Positions 51,275-60,539 of a DNA stretch of 64,000 bases are shown here, one piece after another. A model generated the notes under the pieces. It saw nothing but the letters and a program-made list of their open reading frames with translations. It searched no databases and was not told the origin of the DNA. The number at the start of each line of letters is the position of its first letter. The first letter of the stretch is position 1. Origin of the DNA: Halobacteriales archaeon QS_8_69_26 (GTDB lineage Archaea > Halobacteriota > Halobacteria > Halobacteriales > SW-7-71-33); NCBI GenBank assembly GCA_003023195.1, contig PXRX01000012.1, positions 1 to 64,000 on the forward strand, written 5' to 3'. A program made the position numbers and the translations under genes.

Positions 51275-52876
51275 ATGAAGGTAGCCGGTTTCACGAGCGG
51301 CGAGGGGCGGAACCTCCTGGCGGTCGGGACCCACCGGCCCGGCGGAGCAGAACTCGCGCTGGTGATCACGGACGACCTCGAGGCGGCCGCGCTCCCGCCG
51401 TCCCGGGACCTGGGCGCGAGCACCGAGGTCGTCGACCCCGACGAACTCGCGGGGACCGACGAACTCGCCGTGGCGTTCGAGGACCACGGGATCGACCTGG
51501 TCTTGCTCGACGGGTACGAGCCGTCGCTCCCTCCGGATCTGGAGGAGTGGCCGACGGTCCTGACGGCGGTCCCGACCCTCCTGCCGGCGTTCGAGGACGC
51601 GGACGACCCGGTCGCGGCGGCCGTCGAGGCGAGGGTGGCCGTGACCGGCGCGACGGTCCACGTCGTGGATCCCGGTACGGGGGCGGATCCCGACGCCGAG
51701 AGCGAGGGGTCGGCGGGCGAGGGCGGGGCCGGACCCAGCCGACGGATCCTCGCCCAGGAACCGGTCTTCGTCGGGGAGGGATCGGTGGAGGCGGTCCGGG
51801 AGCGGGTGGCCGACGCGACGACGACCGCCTCCCTCCGGGCGGTGCGGGAACTCGCGGGTGGCGACGGCGAGGCGGTGACGGGGGACGAGGGCGACGACCG
51901 GTTCCCGGCGGCCTGGCTGACCACGGCGGACCGCGTCTCGCGGTTGCGCTACGGCGAGAACCCCCACCAGGACGCGGCGCTGTACGGATCCCCGACCACG
52001 GAGCCGTCGGTGGTCGACGCGGTCCAGCACAACGAGGGGACGAAGGCGATGTCGTACAACAACTACAACGACGCCGACGCCGCACTCTCGCTGGTCCGGG
52101 AGTTCGACCGGCCGGCCGCGTCGGTGATCAAACACACCAACCCGGCGGGGTGTGCGACCGCCCCGACCGTCGCGGAGGCCTACGACCGGGCGCTCTCGAC
52201 GGACCCGATGAGCGCGTTCGGCGGCATCGTGGCGCTCAACCGGGAGTGCGACCGGCAGACTGCGGAAGCGATAACGGAGTCGTTCAAGGAGGTGGTCGTC
52301 GCGCCGACCTACACGGAGGGGGGCCTGGAGACCCTCCGCGAGGAGGAAAATCTCCGCGTGCTCTCGGTCGGCACGTTCCCGGACCCCGGCGACCGGACCC
52401 CGACGGTCGTCGAGACGGACCTCATGGGCGGGCGGTTGCTCCAGGAGCGAGACGACGCCCGGCCCGGCCCCGGGGATCTGGAGGTGGTCACCGAGCGGGA
52501 ACCGACCGACGAGGAGGTCGAGTCCCTGCTGTTCGCCTGGCTGACGGTCAAACACGTCAAGTCCAACGCCATCGTCTTTGCAACGGGCACTGAGACGGTG
52601 GGGATCGGTGCCGGACAGGTGTCCCGGGTGGACGCCGTCGAACTGGCGGCGAAGAAGGCCCGCGAGGACGCCGAGGGCAAGTCCGCCGAGGGCGCGGTGA
52701 TGGCCAGCGACGCGTTCTTCCCGTTCCCGGACGGCGTCGAGGCCGCCGCCGACGCCGGCGTCGAGGCCGTCATCCAGCCCGGCGGATCGGTCAACGACGA
52801 CGACGTGATCGCGGCCGCCGACGACCGCGGGATGGCGATGGTGTTCACCGGCCGGCGGGCGTTCAGGCACGACTGA
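51275..52876 (+). CDS. purH: PurN-PurH fusion; AICAR formyltransferase with a degenerate PurN part
   Basis: This 533-residue haloarchaeal-type fusion has a PurN-like first domain ([17 protein letters not shown], then [10 protein letters not shown]). The active-site segment, normally with catalytic Asn and His (NVHPSLLPAF), reads [10 protein letters not shown] (near residues 97-106), so both are lost. The second half is a full AICAR formyltransferase: [27 protein letters not shown], the segment [13 protein letters not shown] and [15 protein letters not shown]. It uses 10-formyl-tetrahydrofolate to make FAICAR. There is no IMP cyclohydrolase domain; archaea use PurO. ATG 51275 is used. Confidence 0.92.
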   Translation: MKVAGFTSGEGRNLLAVGTHRPGGAELALVITDDLEAAALPPSRDLGASTEVVDPDELAGTDELAVAFEDHGIDLVLLDGYEPSLPPDLEEWPTVLTAVPTLLPAFEDADDPVAAAVEARVAVTGATVHVVDPGTGADPDAESEGSAGEGGAGPSRRILAQEPVFVGEGSVEAVRERVADATTTASLRAVRELAGGDGEAVTGDEGDDRFPAAWLTTADRVSRLRYGENPHQDAALYGSPTTEPSVVDAVQHNEGTKAMSYNNYNDADAALSLVREFDRPAASVIKHTNPAGCATAPTVAEAYDRALSTDPMSAFGGIVALNRECDRQTAEAITESFKEVVVAPTYTEGGLETLREEENLRVLSVGTFPDPGDRTPTVVETDLMGGRLLQERDDARPGPGDLEVVTEREPTDEEVESLLFAWLTVKHVKSNAIVFATGTETVGIGAGQVSRVDAVELAAKKAREDAEGKSAEGAVMASDAFFPFPDGVEAAADAGVEAVIQPGGSVNDDDVIAAADDRGMAMVFTGRRAFRHD

Positions 52877-52992
52877 CGGTCGGCGGACGTTCGGGGAGTG
52901 AAGACGGTGGGGCGTTCGGCGACGACCGATGGCCGGTCCGTTTCGCCGGACGAGTACCAAAAATTTACCGTGATCCGGGGGCATGGAGTACC

Positions 52993-53499
52993 ATGGTCCA
53001 CAGGTCAACCGACTGGATCGGCGAACACGTCCCGGGGTCGGACGCCCTGGGGCGACCGTACTCGGAGGAGCTGACGATCGGCCGGCTCTACCGGCAGCGG
53101 GGGGACGCGGTCCTGGCGAGCGGCGAGACGATGCGCGAGAAGCGTTCGGAGATAGACCCCAAGACGTGGTACGAGTACCGGCAGCACGGCCGGAGCGACG
53201 CCGACACCCTCCTCCAGCGGTTCGGCGAGGACCGGTCGTCGAACAGGCGGTTCTACCGCCTGGACGACGAGGACGCGTTCATCGTCCGGTTCGAGGAGGA
53301 CACCCGGGTTCCCGAGGGCCACGTCGGCTACGTCGCCCCGAAGGAGTCGTTGCTGTCCATCGGCGTCCACATGCACGGGAGTTTCGTCGGGGCGGACGAA
53401 CCGATGACCGGTGGGATGCTGTACCTGGAGGACAAGGTCGCACTCGTCGGCGAGGACGCCGCCATCGCCGAACTCGTGGTCTGGGAACCGGATCACTGA
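52993..53499 (+). CDS. dCTP deaminase/dUTPase-fold protein, divergent
   Basis: This 168-residue protein ends with a pattern of the dUTPase/dCTP deaminase family: [35 protein letters not shown], and [13 protein letters not shown]. In typical members the first motif reads PRSSL and the third GxGxG; here it is PKESL and ADEPMTGG, so the usual catalytic residues are partly lost. It may be a non-catalytic homologue or have another nucleotide ligand. TATA-like AAAAATTTACC (52960-52970) precedes the ATG by about 25 bases. The stop lies in a 26-bp duplication. Confidence 0.6.
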   Translation: MVHRSTDWIGEHVPGSDALGRPYSEELTIGRLYRQRGDAVLASGETMREKRSEIDPKTWYEYRQHGRSDADTLLQRFGEDRSSNRRFYRLDDEDAFIVRFEEDTRVPEGHVGYVAPKESLLSIGVHMHGSFVGADEPMTGGMLYLEDKVALVGEDAAIAELVVWEPDH

Positions 53500-53540
53500 G
53501 TGCCGACGCGGGGTCGGACGACTGACTGCCGACGCGGGGG
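53496..53540. repeat. 26-bp tandem duplication spanning a stop codon
   Basis: CTGAGTGCCGACGCGGGG (53496) and CTGACTGCCGACGCGGGG (53522) are 26 bases apart. The first copy holds the TGA stop of the dUTPase-like gene. Confidence 0.85.
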
Positions 53541-53635
53541 AACCGTCCACCGGGAATCGGTGAAGCAAGTCCCGTTCGTTGCCGGTACCGGGGAACATCG
53601 AAATAACCTTCGGCGCGCGCGGGGAAACTCCGGGT

Positions 53636-54967
53636 ATGGCCTCCACCGAGGCGCTCCCGAGCGTCGACGGCTACCCGCTGGTCGGGATCGTGCCGAGCTA
53701 CGTGCGCGACCCGTTCGCTTGCATCGACGACATCGCCAGCCGGGGTGACGTCGTCGAGTACCGGTTCGGGTATCGCAGGTTCGTCGGCGTCTACCACCCC
53801 GATCCCGTCGAGACGGTGCTCGTGACCGAGGCCGCGAAGTTCCGGAAGCCGGACTTCCTCCGGCAGTCGGGGGTCGAGTTCCTCGAGAACGGGCTGTTCC
53901 TCTCGGAGGGCGAGCAGTGGGGGCGCCAGCGGTCGTTGCTCCAGCCGATGTTCTTCCTCGACCGGATCCGGTCGTACGGGGAGACGATGGTCGATCACAC
54001 GCGCCACGTCGTCGATGAGTGGGACGACGGCGAGGTCGTCGGCCTCAGGGACGAGCTATCGCGGCTCACGCTCCGCATCCTCGCCGAGACGCTGCTCGGG
54101 GTCGACATCCGCGAGGAGCGCGAACGGACCATCACCCGTCTGAGCGACGCCATCCTCGAGGTCAGCAGCCCGACCAGTCCGGCGGCGTTCCTCCCGCCGT
54201 GGGTGCCCTCGCTGACCCGGTACCGCTTCCGCCGGGCGGTGGGCGAGTTCGAGGACCTGGTCGACGAACTCCTGACCGAGCGGCGGGACGGCGACCCCTC
54301 GGGCGACGACCTCCTGGGATTGATGGCGACCGCCGAGTTCGAGGACGGCTCCCGGATGGACGACGAAACGATCCGGGACCAGCTGATGACGTTCCTCCTC
54401 GCCGGCCACGAAACCTCGTCGCTGGCGCTGACGTTCACGCTGTTCTACCTCGGTCAGTACCCCGGGCCGAGAGAGCGGGCCGTGGCCGAGGCGAGGGACG
54501 CGGCCGAGGACCGACTCGGCCCGGCCGACGTTCCCGACCTGACGGCGGTCGAGTGGGCCATCAAGGAGGCCATGCGGCTCCGCCCGCCGGCCCACGTCCT
54601 CTTCCGCCAGACGGAGGAACCGGTCACCCTCGCCGGACACCGGATCGAGGAGGGGGTGCCGCTCACGCTCTCGGCGTACCACGTCCACAACGACGAGGAG
54701 TGGTACGACGACCCCGACGAGTACCGGCCGTCCCGGTGGGCCGACGGCCTGGAGGAGGACCTCCCCGACTACGCGTACTTCCCGTTCGGCGGCGGCCCCC
54801 GCCACTGCATCGGGATGCGGTTCGCGATGCTGGAGATGCAGCTCGTGCTGGGGACGGTCCTCCGGTCGGTCGAGTTCGAACTGGTCACCGACCCCGACGA
54901 CGTCGGTCTCACCCCCGCCACCACGCTCCGCCCCGACTCCGAGATACGGGTGCGGATCCGGAAGTGA
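53636..54967 (+). CDS. Cytochrome P450
   Basis: This 443-residue soluble P450 has the oxygen-activating I-helix LLAGHETSSLALTF, the ExxR motif in IKEAMRLRPP, and the haem loop FPFGGGPRHCIGMRFAM with cysteine ligand near 391. No membrane anchor is present. It hydroxylates or otherwise oxidises an unknown lipid or small molecule and needs separate redox partners, not found nearby. ATG 53636 places the proline-rich region at the usual site. The next gene follows 46 bases on. Confidence 0.93.
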   Translation: MASTEALPSVDGYPLVGIVPSYVRDPFACIDDIASRGDVVEYRFGYRRFVGVYHPDPVETVLVTEAAKFRKPDFLRQSGVEFLENGLFLSEGEQWGRQRSLLQPMFFLDRIRSYGETMVDHTRHVVDEWDDGEVVGLRDELSRLTLRILAETLLGVDIREERERTITRLSDAILEVSSPTSPAAFLPPWVPSLTRYRFRRAVGEFEDLVDELLTERRDGDPSGDDLLGLMATAEFEDGSRMDDETIRDQLMTFLLAGHETSSLALTFTLFYLGQYPGPRERAVAEARDAAEDRLGPADVPDLTAVEWAIKEAMRLRPPAHVLFRQTEEPVTLAGHRIEEGVPLTLSAYHVHNDEEWYDDPDEYRPSRWADGLEEDLPDYAYFPFGGGPRHCIGMRFAMLEMQLVLGTVLRSVEFELVTDPDDVGLTPATTLRPDSEIRVRIRK

Positions 54968-55013
54968 TCCGGCGTCCCGAAGGACCAACTTCCCCCGGGA
55001 ACTAAGGAGCTCG

Positions 55014-55892
55014 ATGGGCGTACTCGACCGGATCCGCTCGATCATCGGCGGGTCCAGTGACGGTGAGGGGGTGGCCGACGGACGAACCGCCAGCGAGGGG
55101 GTGGCCGACGGACGAACCGCCAGCGAGGGGGAATCGGCGGGGATCGACCGCGGCGCGGGGACCGGCCGGGCGGGGACCGACCCCGGGGACGACCGCAAGG
55201 TGGGTGCCCACGGCGCCCACTGGGACGCGGCGGTCGGGACCGACGACGAGGTCCGCGAAGCGACCGTCGAAGCCGTCCGGCGGGGCGAGACCCTGCCCGG
55301 CCGGACGGTCGGCGGCCGGGAAGTCGTGGGGCACCGCCACCCCGCGGGGAACGCCGTCTGGACCTGCGCCGTGACCACCGGGGAGAGCCTCACCACGGCC
55401 TACCCGGTCGCCGGCGGGATCGGTCACGAGGTGACCGTCACGGAGGTAATCGAGTGGGCGAACGGCGTCGAGGCACAGGTCGCGTTCGACCTGTCCGGCC
55501 GGCGCGCGGCGGCCTTCGACGCGGGGTACTTCCGGCCGGTCGAGTACGAGGCCGGGGACGCGATCCGGCTGGACCTCTCGGGGTTCGCCTACGAGGTGGC
55601 GCCCGCCGGCGGGGAGTCACAGGTGACCGAGGGCGGAGTTCCCGAGGAGGGGCAACAGGCGTTCGTCGGCTTCGACGGCGGCGACGTCGACGACTACCTC
55701 CTCCGCGGCCGCGTCGAGGAGGTCCGGCACGGCGAGTTCCGCGGGCGGGACCTCTACGGCCTCCGGATCCCGATCCCGGAGGGCGGCGAGGTCGCGGTCT
55801 ACGCCGCCGACCACGTCCTGGACGGCTACGTCCCCGAACCCGGCGACGAGGTCGAGGGCGTCGTCTGGCTCCAGGCGTGGGTCGCGGACTGA
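55014..55892 (+). CDS. Hypothetical protein with an in-frame N-terminal repeat
   Basis: This 292-residue protein starts GVLDRIRSIIGGSSDG and continues with an 11-residue unit GVADGRTASEG, repeated twice (33-bp duplication at about 55068-55130), then a glycine/acid linker. The conserved-looking part begins around residue 60 (VGAHGAHWDAAVGTDDEVRE) and ends in a beta-rich domain (LLRGRVEEVRHGEFRGRDLY, DEVEGVVWLQAWVAD). No family was recognised. Its last 276 bases are antisense to the read-through end of the lipoprotein gene. Confidence 0.68.
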   Translation: MGVLDRIRSIIGGSSDGEGVADGRTASEGVADGRTASEGESAGIDRGAGTGRAGTDPGDDRKVGAHGAHWDAAVGTDDEVREATVEAVRRGETLPGRTVGGREVVGHRHPAGNAVWTCAVTTGESLTTAYPVAGGIGHEVTVTEVIEWANGVEAQVAFDLSGRRAAAFDAGYFRPVEYEAGDAIRLDLSGFAYEVAPAGGESQVTEGGVPEEGQQAFVGFDGGDVDDYLLRGRVEEVRHGEFRGRDLYGLRIPIPEGGEVAVYAADHVLDGYVPEPGDEVEGVVWLQAWVAD

Positions 55893-57020
55893 CCCGGCGG
55901 GATCGCGGCTGTCGATCCCCTCCCCAGATCGGCCGACCCCACCGATCGGTTCGGACTCGTTGTCCTCGCGCCGGGCGTCGTCGACCCAGGCCGGCGGGGC
56001 GGGGTCGGTCCGGCCGACGCCCCCGAACGCGACGGTCGTCCGGACCGCGGCCCAGCCGTCGCGTTCCCGGCGCTCGTAGGACACCCGGAGCGTCCGGACC
56101 AGGCTGCGGGAGTCGACCTGCGCCCGGAGCGAGAGGTTCCGGACCCCCGTGGATCCCGGCGTGATCCGGTCGGCCCGGTTGCCCGACGCGAACACCCAGT
56201 AGCGGGCCGGCGCGACCGACCCCGCGACGGACTCGACGGCCGTCAGCACCGTCGCCCCGAACGCCCGCCGGACGAGCGAACGGTGGGTCGGGTCCCCGAC
56301 GGCCGGCAGGCCCTCCGCCGGCAGGTCCGCCGCGTCGAGGCGGCCGTAGGTCCGGGTGTCGCCGTAGGTGATGCTCCGGAGCGCCCCGTCTCCCCCGGAC
56401 CAGTAGCCGGTGACGACCCGGCCCCGCGGGCCGTCGGCGGGTCGACTGACGACCTGTCGCACCCGGTAGCGCCGCCGGTCGGCCGACACCGCCGCCGCGA
56501 CGGTCCGGATCCGGCGGTCCCCGCCGGGCAGGGTCACGACCCGGCGGTACCGCACCCGGAAGGACCGGTCCGCCAGCACCTCGTGGTGGGCCGCCGCGAG
56601 GCGGTCCGGGCCCCAGGCGGTGTCGGCCGAGAGTCCGGGGGCGAGTTCGCTCACCTCGACCTGCCGGCGGGCGGGGTCCTCGGGGTCGTCGGCATCTGGC
56701 GGGTCCGGCACCGTCGCGGGCGGTGCGTTGTCGGCGGCCCTCCCGTTCGATCCCCGGGTCCCTCCCCCACCCGCTCGCTGCTCCGGCCCCGATCCGGCCG
56801 ATCCTGCGGTCCCCGGTTCGGGCGTTCCCACCGTCGTCGCGTCCGCCGTCGTGGCCGGATCCGCTTCGGGAACGCCGTACGTCGTCCTGGCGTCGCCGTC
56901 ACCCAGCGGTGACGAGCACCCGGCCGCCGTCACGAGGACGACCAGCAGTACGACGGCAAACCGGCGGTCGCCGGCGACGCTGACCGCAGTCACGGTCCGA
57001 GTGAGGGTCCCGCGGGGCAT
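55617..57020 (-). CDS. Lipoprotein with read-through C terminus
   Basis: The start MPRGTLTRTVTAVSVAGDRR is followed by a membrane segment and lipobox (LLVVLVTAAGCSS). An acidic, low-complexity linker (about 100 residues) leads to a beta-rich domain: EVLADRSFRVRYRRVVTLPG, RRRYRVRQVVSRPADG, YGDTRTYGRLDAADLP, NLSLRAQVDSRSLVRTLRVS. It resembles haloarchaeal lipoproteins with an LppX/LolA-like fold. The recognisable domain ends near 55960; the frame then runs on through 276 bases antisense to the neighbouring gene, so the native stop is probably lost. Confidence 0.65.
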   Translation of the reverse strand: MPRGTLTRTVTAVSVAGDRRFAVVLLVVLVTAAGCSSPLGDGDARTTYGVPEADPATTADATTVGTPEPGTAGSAGSGPEQRAGGGGTRGSNGRAADNAPPATVPDPPDADDPEDPARRQVEVSELAPGLSADTAWGPDRLAAAHHEVLADRSFRVRYRRVVTLPGGDRRIRTVAAAVSADRRRYRVRQVVSRPADGPRGRVVTGYWSGGDGALRSITYGDTRTYGRLDAADLPAEGLPAVGDPTHRSLVRRAFGATVLTAVESVAGSVAPARYWVFASGNRADRITPGSTGVRNLSLRAQVDSRSLVRTLRVSYERRERDGWAAVRTTVAFGGVGRTDPAPPAWVDDARREDNESEPIGGVGRSGEGIDSRDPAGSVRDPRLEPDDALDLVAGFGDVAVQDVVGGVDRDLAALRDRDPEAVEVPPAELAVPDLLDAAAEEVVVDVAAVEADERLLPLLGNSALGHL

Positions 57021-57070
57021 CAACGGATCGCCGCCGGGGATACGGTCCATCGGCGTCGGGAGCGGACCGA

Positions 57071-58135
57071 TCAGAGCCGTCCGCGCTCGGCCAGGAGGTC
57101 CGTGTAGAGGTCGACGTACCCCTCGACGACCTCGGTTCGGTCGAACTCGGCGAACCGCTCGTCGAAGTTCCGGGCCTCCATCTCGCTGGCTTCGACGATG
57201 GCGTCGACGAGTTCTTCCTCGTCGGTGGTGCGGAACGAGCGGTCCCGGCCCTCGACGAGTTCGTGGGCGCTGGACTCGGCGTGGTACTCGACGATGCCGA
57301 TGCACCCCGCGGTCAGTGCCCAGAGCAGGTCCTCGGCGAACGCGCACCGCCGGGCGGTCTGGACGAACGCGTGGGAGGCGCGGTAGGCGGCGATCCGACC
57401 GTCCAGCGGCCGATGGCCGACGAAGTCGATCCGGTCTTCGATCTGCAGGTCGTCGGCCTGGTCCTCGTACTCCTCCCGGCGCGGCCCGTCGCCGATGACG
57501 GTGGCCGACCAGTCGTAGCCCCGCAGTTCCGCCAGCGCGAGCAACAGGACCTCCAGGTTCGCCCCCTCGTCGAGGCGCCGGGCGTAGACCAGGTCGGCGC
57601 CGACGTCGGGGTCGGGCCGGGCGTCGAGGACCCGTTCGACGTCGATGGGGTTCGGGACGACGACGCAGTCCCCCTCGTCGGCACCCGCCTCCCGGACCCA
57701 GCGCCGGACCAGTCGCGAGGGGACCACGTGCCGGTCTGCGCCGTCGACCGACCGTCCGGCCCGGCCCGCCCGTGGGTCGGTGCCGTACCACTCCACCACG
57801 AGGGGTGCCCCGGTCAGGCGCCGTCCGGCCCGGCAGGCCACCACCGCCCCGGGTGCGCGGGCGTCGGCGTGGATGACGTCCGGGTCGAGTCGCCGCAGGG
57901 CCATCGGCAACCGCAGGGTGAACGACCGCCGCGCGTCGCGGTCGCCGGTGAGGGCCCGGTAGACCACGTCGTTGCCCTCGAACTCGTCGACGTCGTCCGC
58001 CTCCCACCAGGAGGTACAGAGCACCGTCACCTCGTGGCCGCGGTCGACGAGCATCCGGGCGATCCGGTCGAGTCGAACGCTCGCGTCCGTCTCCCGGTGG
58101 TGGACGGTCTCCGGAACCACGAACGCGACGTGCAT
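57071..58135 (-). CDS. Glycosyltransferase, GT4 family
   Basis: This 354-residue protein starts MHVAFVVPETVHHRETDASV and has the N-terminal Rossmann half (DRGHEVTVLCTSWWE, LRRLDPDVIHADARAPGAVV). The C-terminal half is DLVYARRLDEGANLEVLLLA, VIGDGPRREEYEDQ, RIDFVGHRPLDGRIAAYRAS and EX7E-like EDLLWALTAGCIGIVEYHAE. Such enzymes transfer a sugar from a nucleotide donor to lipids, glycans or proteins. It could act in surface polysaccharide or N-glycan synthesis, but it is not in an agl cluster. Confidence 0.9.
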   Translation of the reverse strand: MHVAFVVPETVHHRETDASVRLDRIARMLVDRGHEVTVLCTSWWEADDVDEFEGNDVVYRALTGDRDARRSFTLRLPMALRRLDPDVIHADARAPGAVVACRAGRRLTGAPLVVEWYGTDPRAGRAGRSVDGADRHVVPSRLVRRWVREAGADEGDCVVVPNPIDVERVLDARPDPDVGADLVYARRLDEGANLEVLLLALAELRGYDWSATVIGDGPRREEYEDQADDLQIEDRIDFVGHRPLDGRIAAYRASHAFVQTARRCAFAEDLLWALTAGCIGIVEYHAESSAHELVEGRDRSFRTTDEEELVDAIVEASEMEARNFDERFAEFDRTEVVEGYVDLYTDLLAERGRL

Positions 58136-58298
58136 ACCACACCGCGCGGTTCCGGCCACCAAAAATTCACGGGTAGCCGTCGACCGGTTGCCGGTCCGAC
58201 CCGGGGGTCCGGTCCCCCCACGGGAGCCGGTTCGGTGGAACCCGTAAGGCCGGACGGATCCCAAAGCGGTTAGAGGGTCGACCACCGATGAGTCGGCC

Positions 58299-60110
58299 AT
58301 GGCCTACGACATCGAACGGTACCTGAACGTCCGGAGCGCCGGGTCGGCGTCGTTCGGTCCCGACGGCGACCGGATCTCGTTTCTGATGGACACGACGGGC
58401 GTCTCGCAGGTGTGGACGCTCTCCGCGCCCGGGGAGTGGCCCGAGCAACGGACCTTCTACGACGAACGGGTCACCTTCGCGTCCTGGTCGCCCGAGCACC
58501 CGGAACTCGTGTTCGGGATGGACGAGGGCGGCAACGAGCGAGCCCAGTTCTACCGTCTCTCGGCCAGCGGGAGCGAGGTAACGAACCTCACGCGACACCC
58601 CGAGGCGAAACACCGGTGGGGCGGGTGGTCGAACGACGGCGGCCGGTTCGCCTTCGCCTCGAACCGTCGCAACGAGGCGGAGTTCGACGTCTACGTCCAG
58701 GACCGGGACGCGACCGGGGAAGACGCCGAACTGGTCTACGAGGGGGACGGCTGGTACTCCGTCGTCGGGTGGAGCCCCGACGACCGGCGACTGATCGTGG
58801 CGGAAGCCCACTCCAGTTTCGACCAGGACCTGTACGTGCTGGACATCGAGACCGGCGACCTGGAGCACCTCACGCCCCACGAGGACGACGTCCGGTACCA
58901 GAGCGCCGAGTGGGGACCGGACGGAGAGGCCCTCTACGTGGTGACCGACGAGGGCGCGGACACCCTCTACCTGGCCCGCCTCGACGTCGAGACCGGGGAC
59001 CTGGAGCGGGTGCGGTCCGGTGGCGAGTGGAACGTCGACGGGGTGGCCCTGGACCAGGACACCGGCCGCCTCGTCTACTCGCGGAACGTCAACGGCTACA
59101 CCGAACTGACCGTCGGGGAACTCGCCGGACCGACGACCATCGCGGAGCACCCGACGCCGGACCTCCCCGGCGGGGTCGCCGGCGGCGTCTCGTTCGACCC
59201 GGATGCCGAGCGGTTCGCGGTGACCGCGGTTGGCAGCGGAACCAACGCCAACGTCTACGTCGTCGAGGTCGAGACCAGCGAGGTCGAGTGCTGGACGCGA
59301 GCCTCGACGGCCGGCATCCCCCCGGAGACGTTCCGGGAACCGGACCTCGTGCGCTACGAGTCGTTCGACGGACTGGAGGTGCCAGCCTTCTTCACGCTGC
59401 CCGAGGAGACGACCGGGGGCGAGACGCCCGTCGTCGTCGACATCCACGGCGGCCCCGAGAGCCAGCGACGACCGTCGTTCAACCCGGTCAAGCAGTACCT
59501 GCTCGCCCGGGGGTACGCCGTCTTCGAACCGAACGTCCGGGGCTCGTCGGGCTACGGCCGGGAGTACACCCACCTCGACGACGTGCGCAACCGGATGGAC
59601 TCGGTGGCCGACGTCGAGGCCGGCGTGGAGTGGCTCCACGACCACCCCGCGGTCGACCCCGACCGGATCGCCTGCATGGGCGGCTCCTACGGCGGGTTCA
59701 TGGTGCTGGCCTGCCTCACGGAGTACCCGGACCTCTGGGCGGCCGGGGTCGACGTGGTCGGCATCGCCAACTTCGTGACCTTCCTGGAGAACACGGGCGA
59801 CTGGCGGCGCGAACTCCGGGAGGCCGAGTACGGCTCCCTCGAGGACGACCGGGAGTTCCTGGAGTCGATCAGTCCGATCAACAACATCGGGTCCATCGCG
59901 GCACCGCTGTTCGTCCTCCACGGCGAGAACGACCCGCGGGTCCCCGTCGGCGAGGCCGAACAGATAGTCGAGGAGGCCCGCGAACAGGGCGTCCCCGTCC
60001 GGAAACTGATCTTCGAGGACGAGGGCCACGGGTTCTCGAAACTGGAGAACCGGATCGAGGCCTACTCGGCCATCGCGGAGTTCCTCGACGAGCACGTCGG
60101 GGTCGAGTGA
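58299..60110 (+). CDS. Prolyl oligopeptidase-family (S9) serine peptidase
   Basis: This 603-residue protein has an N-terminal seven-bladed propeller (repeated WSPD/GDG-type blades, for example WSPDDRRLIVAEAH and WGPDGEALYVVTDE). The C-terminal alpha/beta hydrolase has the nucleophile Ser 463 in MGGSYGGFM, Asp 545 in HGENDPRVP and His 577 in DEGHGFSKL. Such enzymes cleave short peptides, acylaminoacyl or dipeptidyl ends, in the cytoplasm (no signal peptide here). ATG 58299 is close to a start in a divergent promoter with the glycosyltransferase. Confidence 0.93.
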   Translation: MAYDIERYLNVRSAGSASFGPDGDRISFLMDTTGVSQVWTLSAPGEWPEQRTFYDERVTFASWSPEHPELVFGMDEGGNERAQFYRLSASGSEVTNLTRHPEAKHRWGGWSNDGGRFAFASNRRNEAEFDVYVQDRDATGEDAELVYEGDGWYSVVGWSPDDRRLIVAEAHSSFDQDLYVLDIETGDLEHLTPHEDDVRYQSAEWGPDGEALYVVTDEGADTLYLARLDVETGDLERVRSGGEWNVDGVALDQDTGRLVYSRNVNGYTELTVGELAGPTTIAEHPTPDLPGGVAGGVSFDPDAERFAVTAVGSGTNANVYVVEVETSEVECWTRASTAGIPPETFREPDLVRYESFDGLEVPAFFTLPEETTGGETPVVVDIHGGPESQRRPSFNPVKQYLLARGYAVFEPNVRGSSGYGREYTHLDDVRNRMDSVADVEAGVEWLHDHPAVDPDRIACMGGSYGGFMVLACLTEYPDLWAAGVDVVGIANFVTFLENTGDWRRELREAEYGSLEDDREFLESISPINNIGSIAAPLFVLHGENDPRVPVGEAEQIVEEAREQGVPVRKLIFEDEGHGFSKLENRIEAYSAIAEFLDEHVGVE

Positions 60111-60221
60111 ACCGGGCGTTCGCACCGTAGCGCCGGGGTCGCCAGGTTGGGGGCAGGATTAAGCCACGCCGCCCCCGAGGCGGGGTATGGAGGGAGCAGC
60201 CGAGGACGTCGAACGGGTGAG

Positions 60222-60293
60222 TCCCACCCGCCACGTTGGCGTGCAAGCCCCACCCGCAACGAGCGCATCAGCGCGAGTAGGGTGGGTAGTTGA
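60222..60293. mobile_element. Remnant resembling an IS200/IS605-type right end
   Basis: CCCACCCGCCACGTTGGCGT GCAAGCCCCACCC is followed by a nested stem: CCCACCC (60249-60255) pairs with GGGTGGG (60280-60286), enclosing GCGC ATCA GCGC. The element ends at TTGAC. Subterminal hairpins of this kind and the TTGGCGTGCAAGCCCCACCC type of flank are typical of haloarchaeal IS1341/IS605 right ends. No transposase or TnpB gene is present, so only the end is left. It separates a short N-terminal frame (60187) from a flippase tail. Confidence 0.5.
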
Positions 60294-60308
60294 CTCGCCG
60301 TCGGCCTG

Positions 60309-60539
60309 TTGACGGTGCCGGTCGCCGGGCTGGTCGGGTTCTCGCCGCTTCCCGGCGGGATCGGCGGGGTCGAGGTGGTGCTGTCGGGACTGCTCGTCAC
60401 CCTCGCGGGCCACGACCCGGCGGTCGCCCCGGCCGCCACCCTGCTCTACCGGCTCTCGACGCTCGGAACCTTCCTCGTCGCCGGTGCGCTGGCGGCCGGC
60501 GTCCTCACCGCCCTCCCCGGTCCGTCCCGGCCCATCTGA
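60309..60539 (+). pseudogene. C-terminal fragment of a UPF0104 flippase-like protein
   Basis: The 76 codons read VAGLVGFSPLPGGIGGVEVV, LSGLLVTLAGHDPAVAPAAT and LLYRLSTLGTFLVAGALAAG, the end of a lysylphosphatidylglycerol synthase-type (AglD/UPF0104) membrane protein. The GFSPLPGGIGGVE motif is the family hallmark. About 250 residues are missing upstream, replaced by an insertion-sequence end. The stop TGA (60537-60539) begins a 34-bp repeat. Confidence 0.75.
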
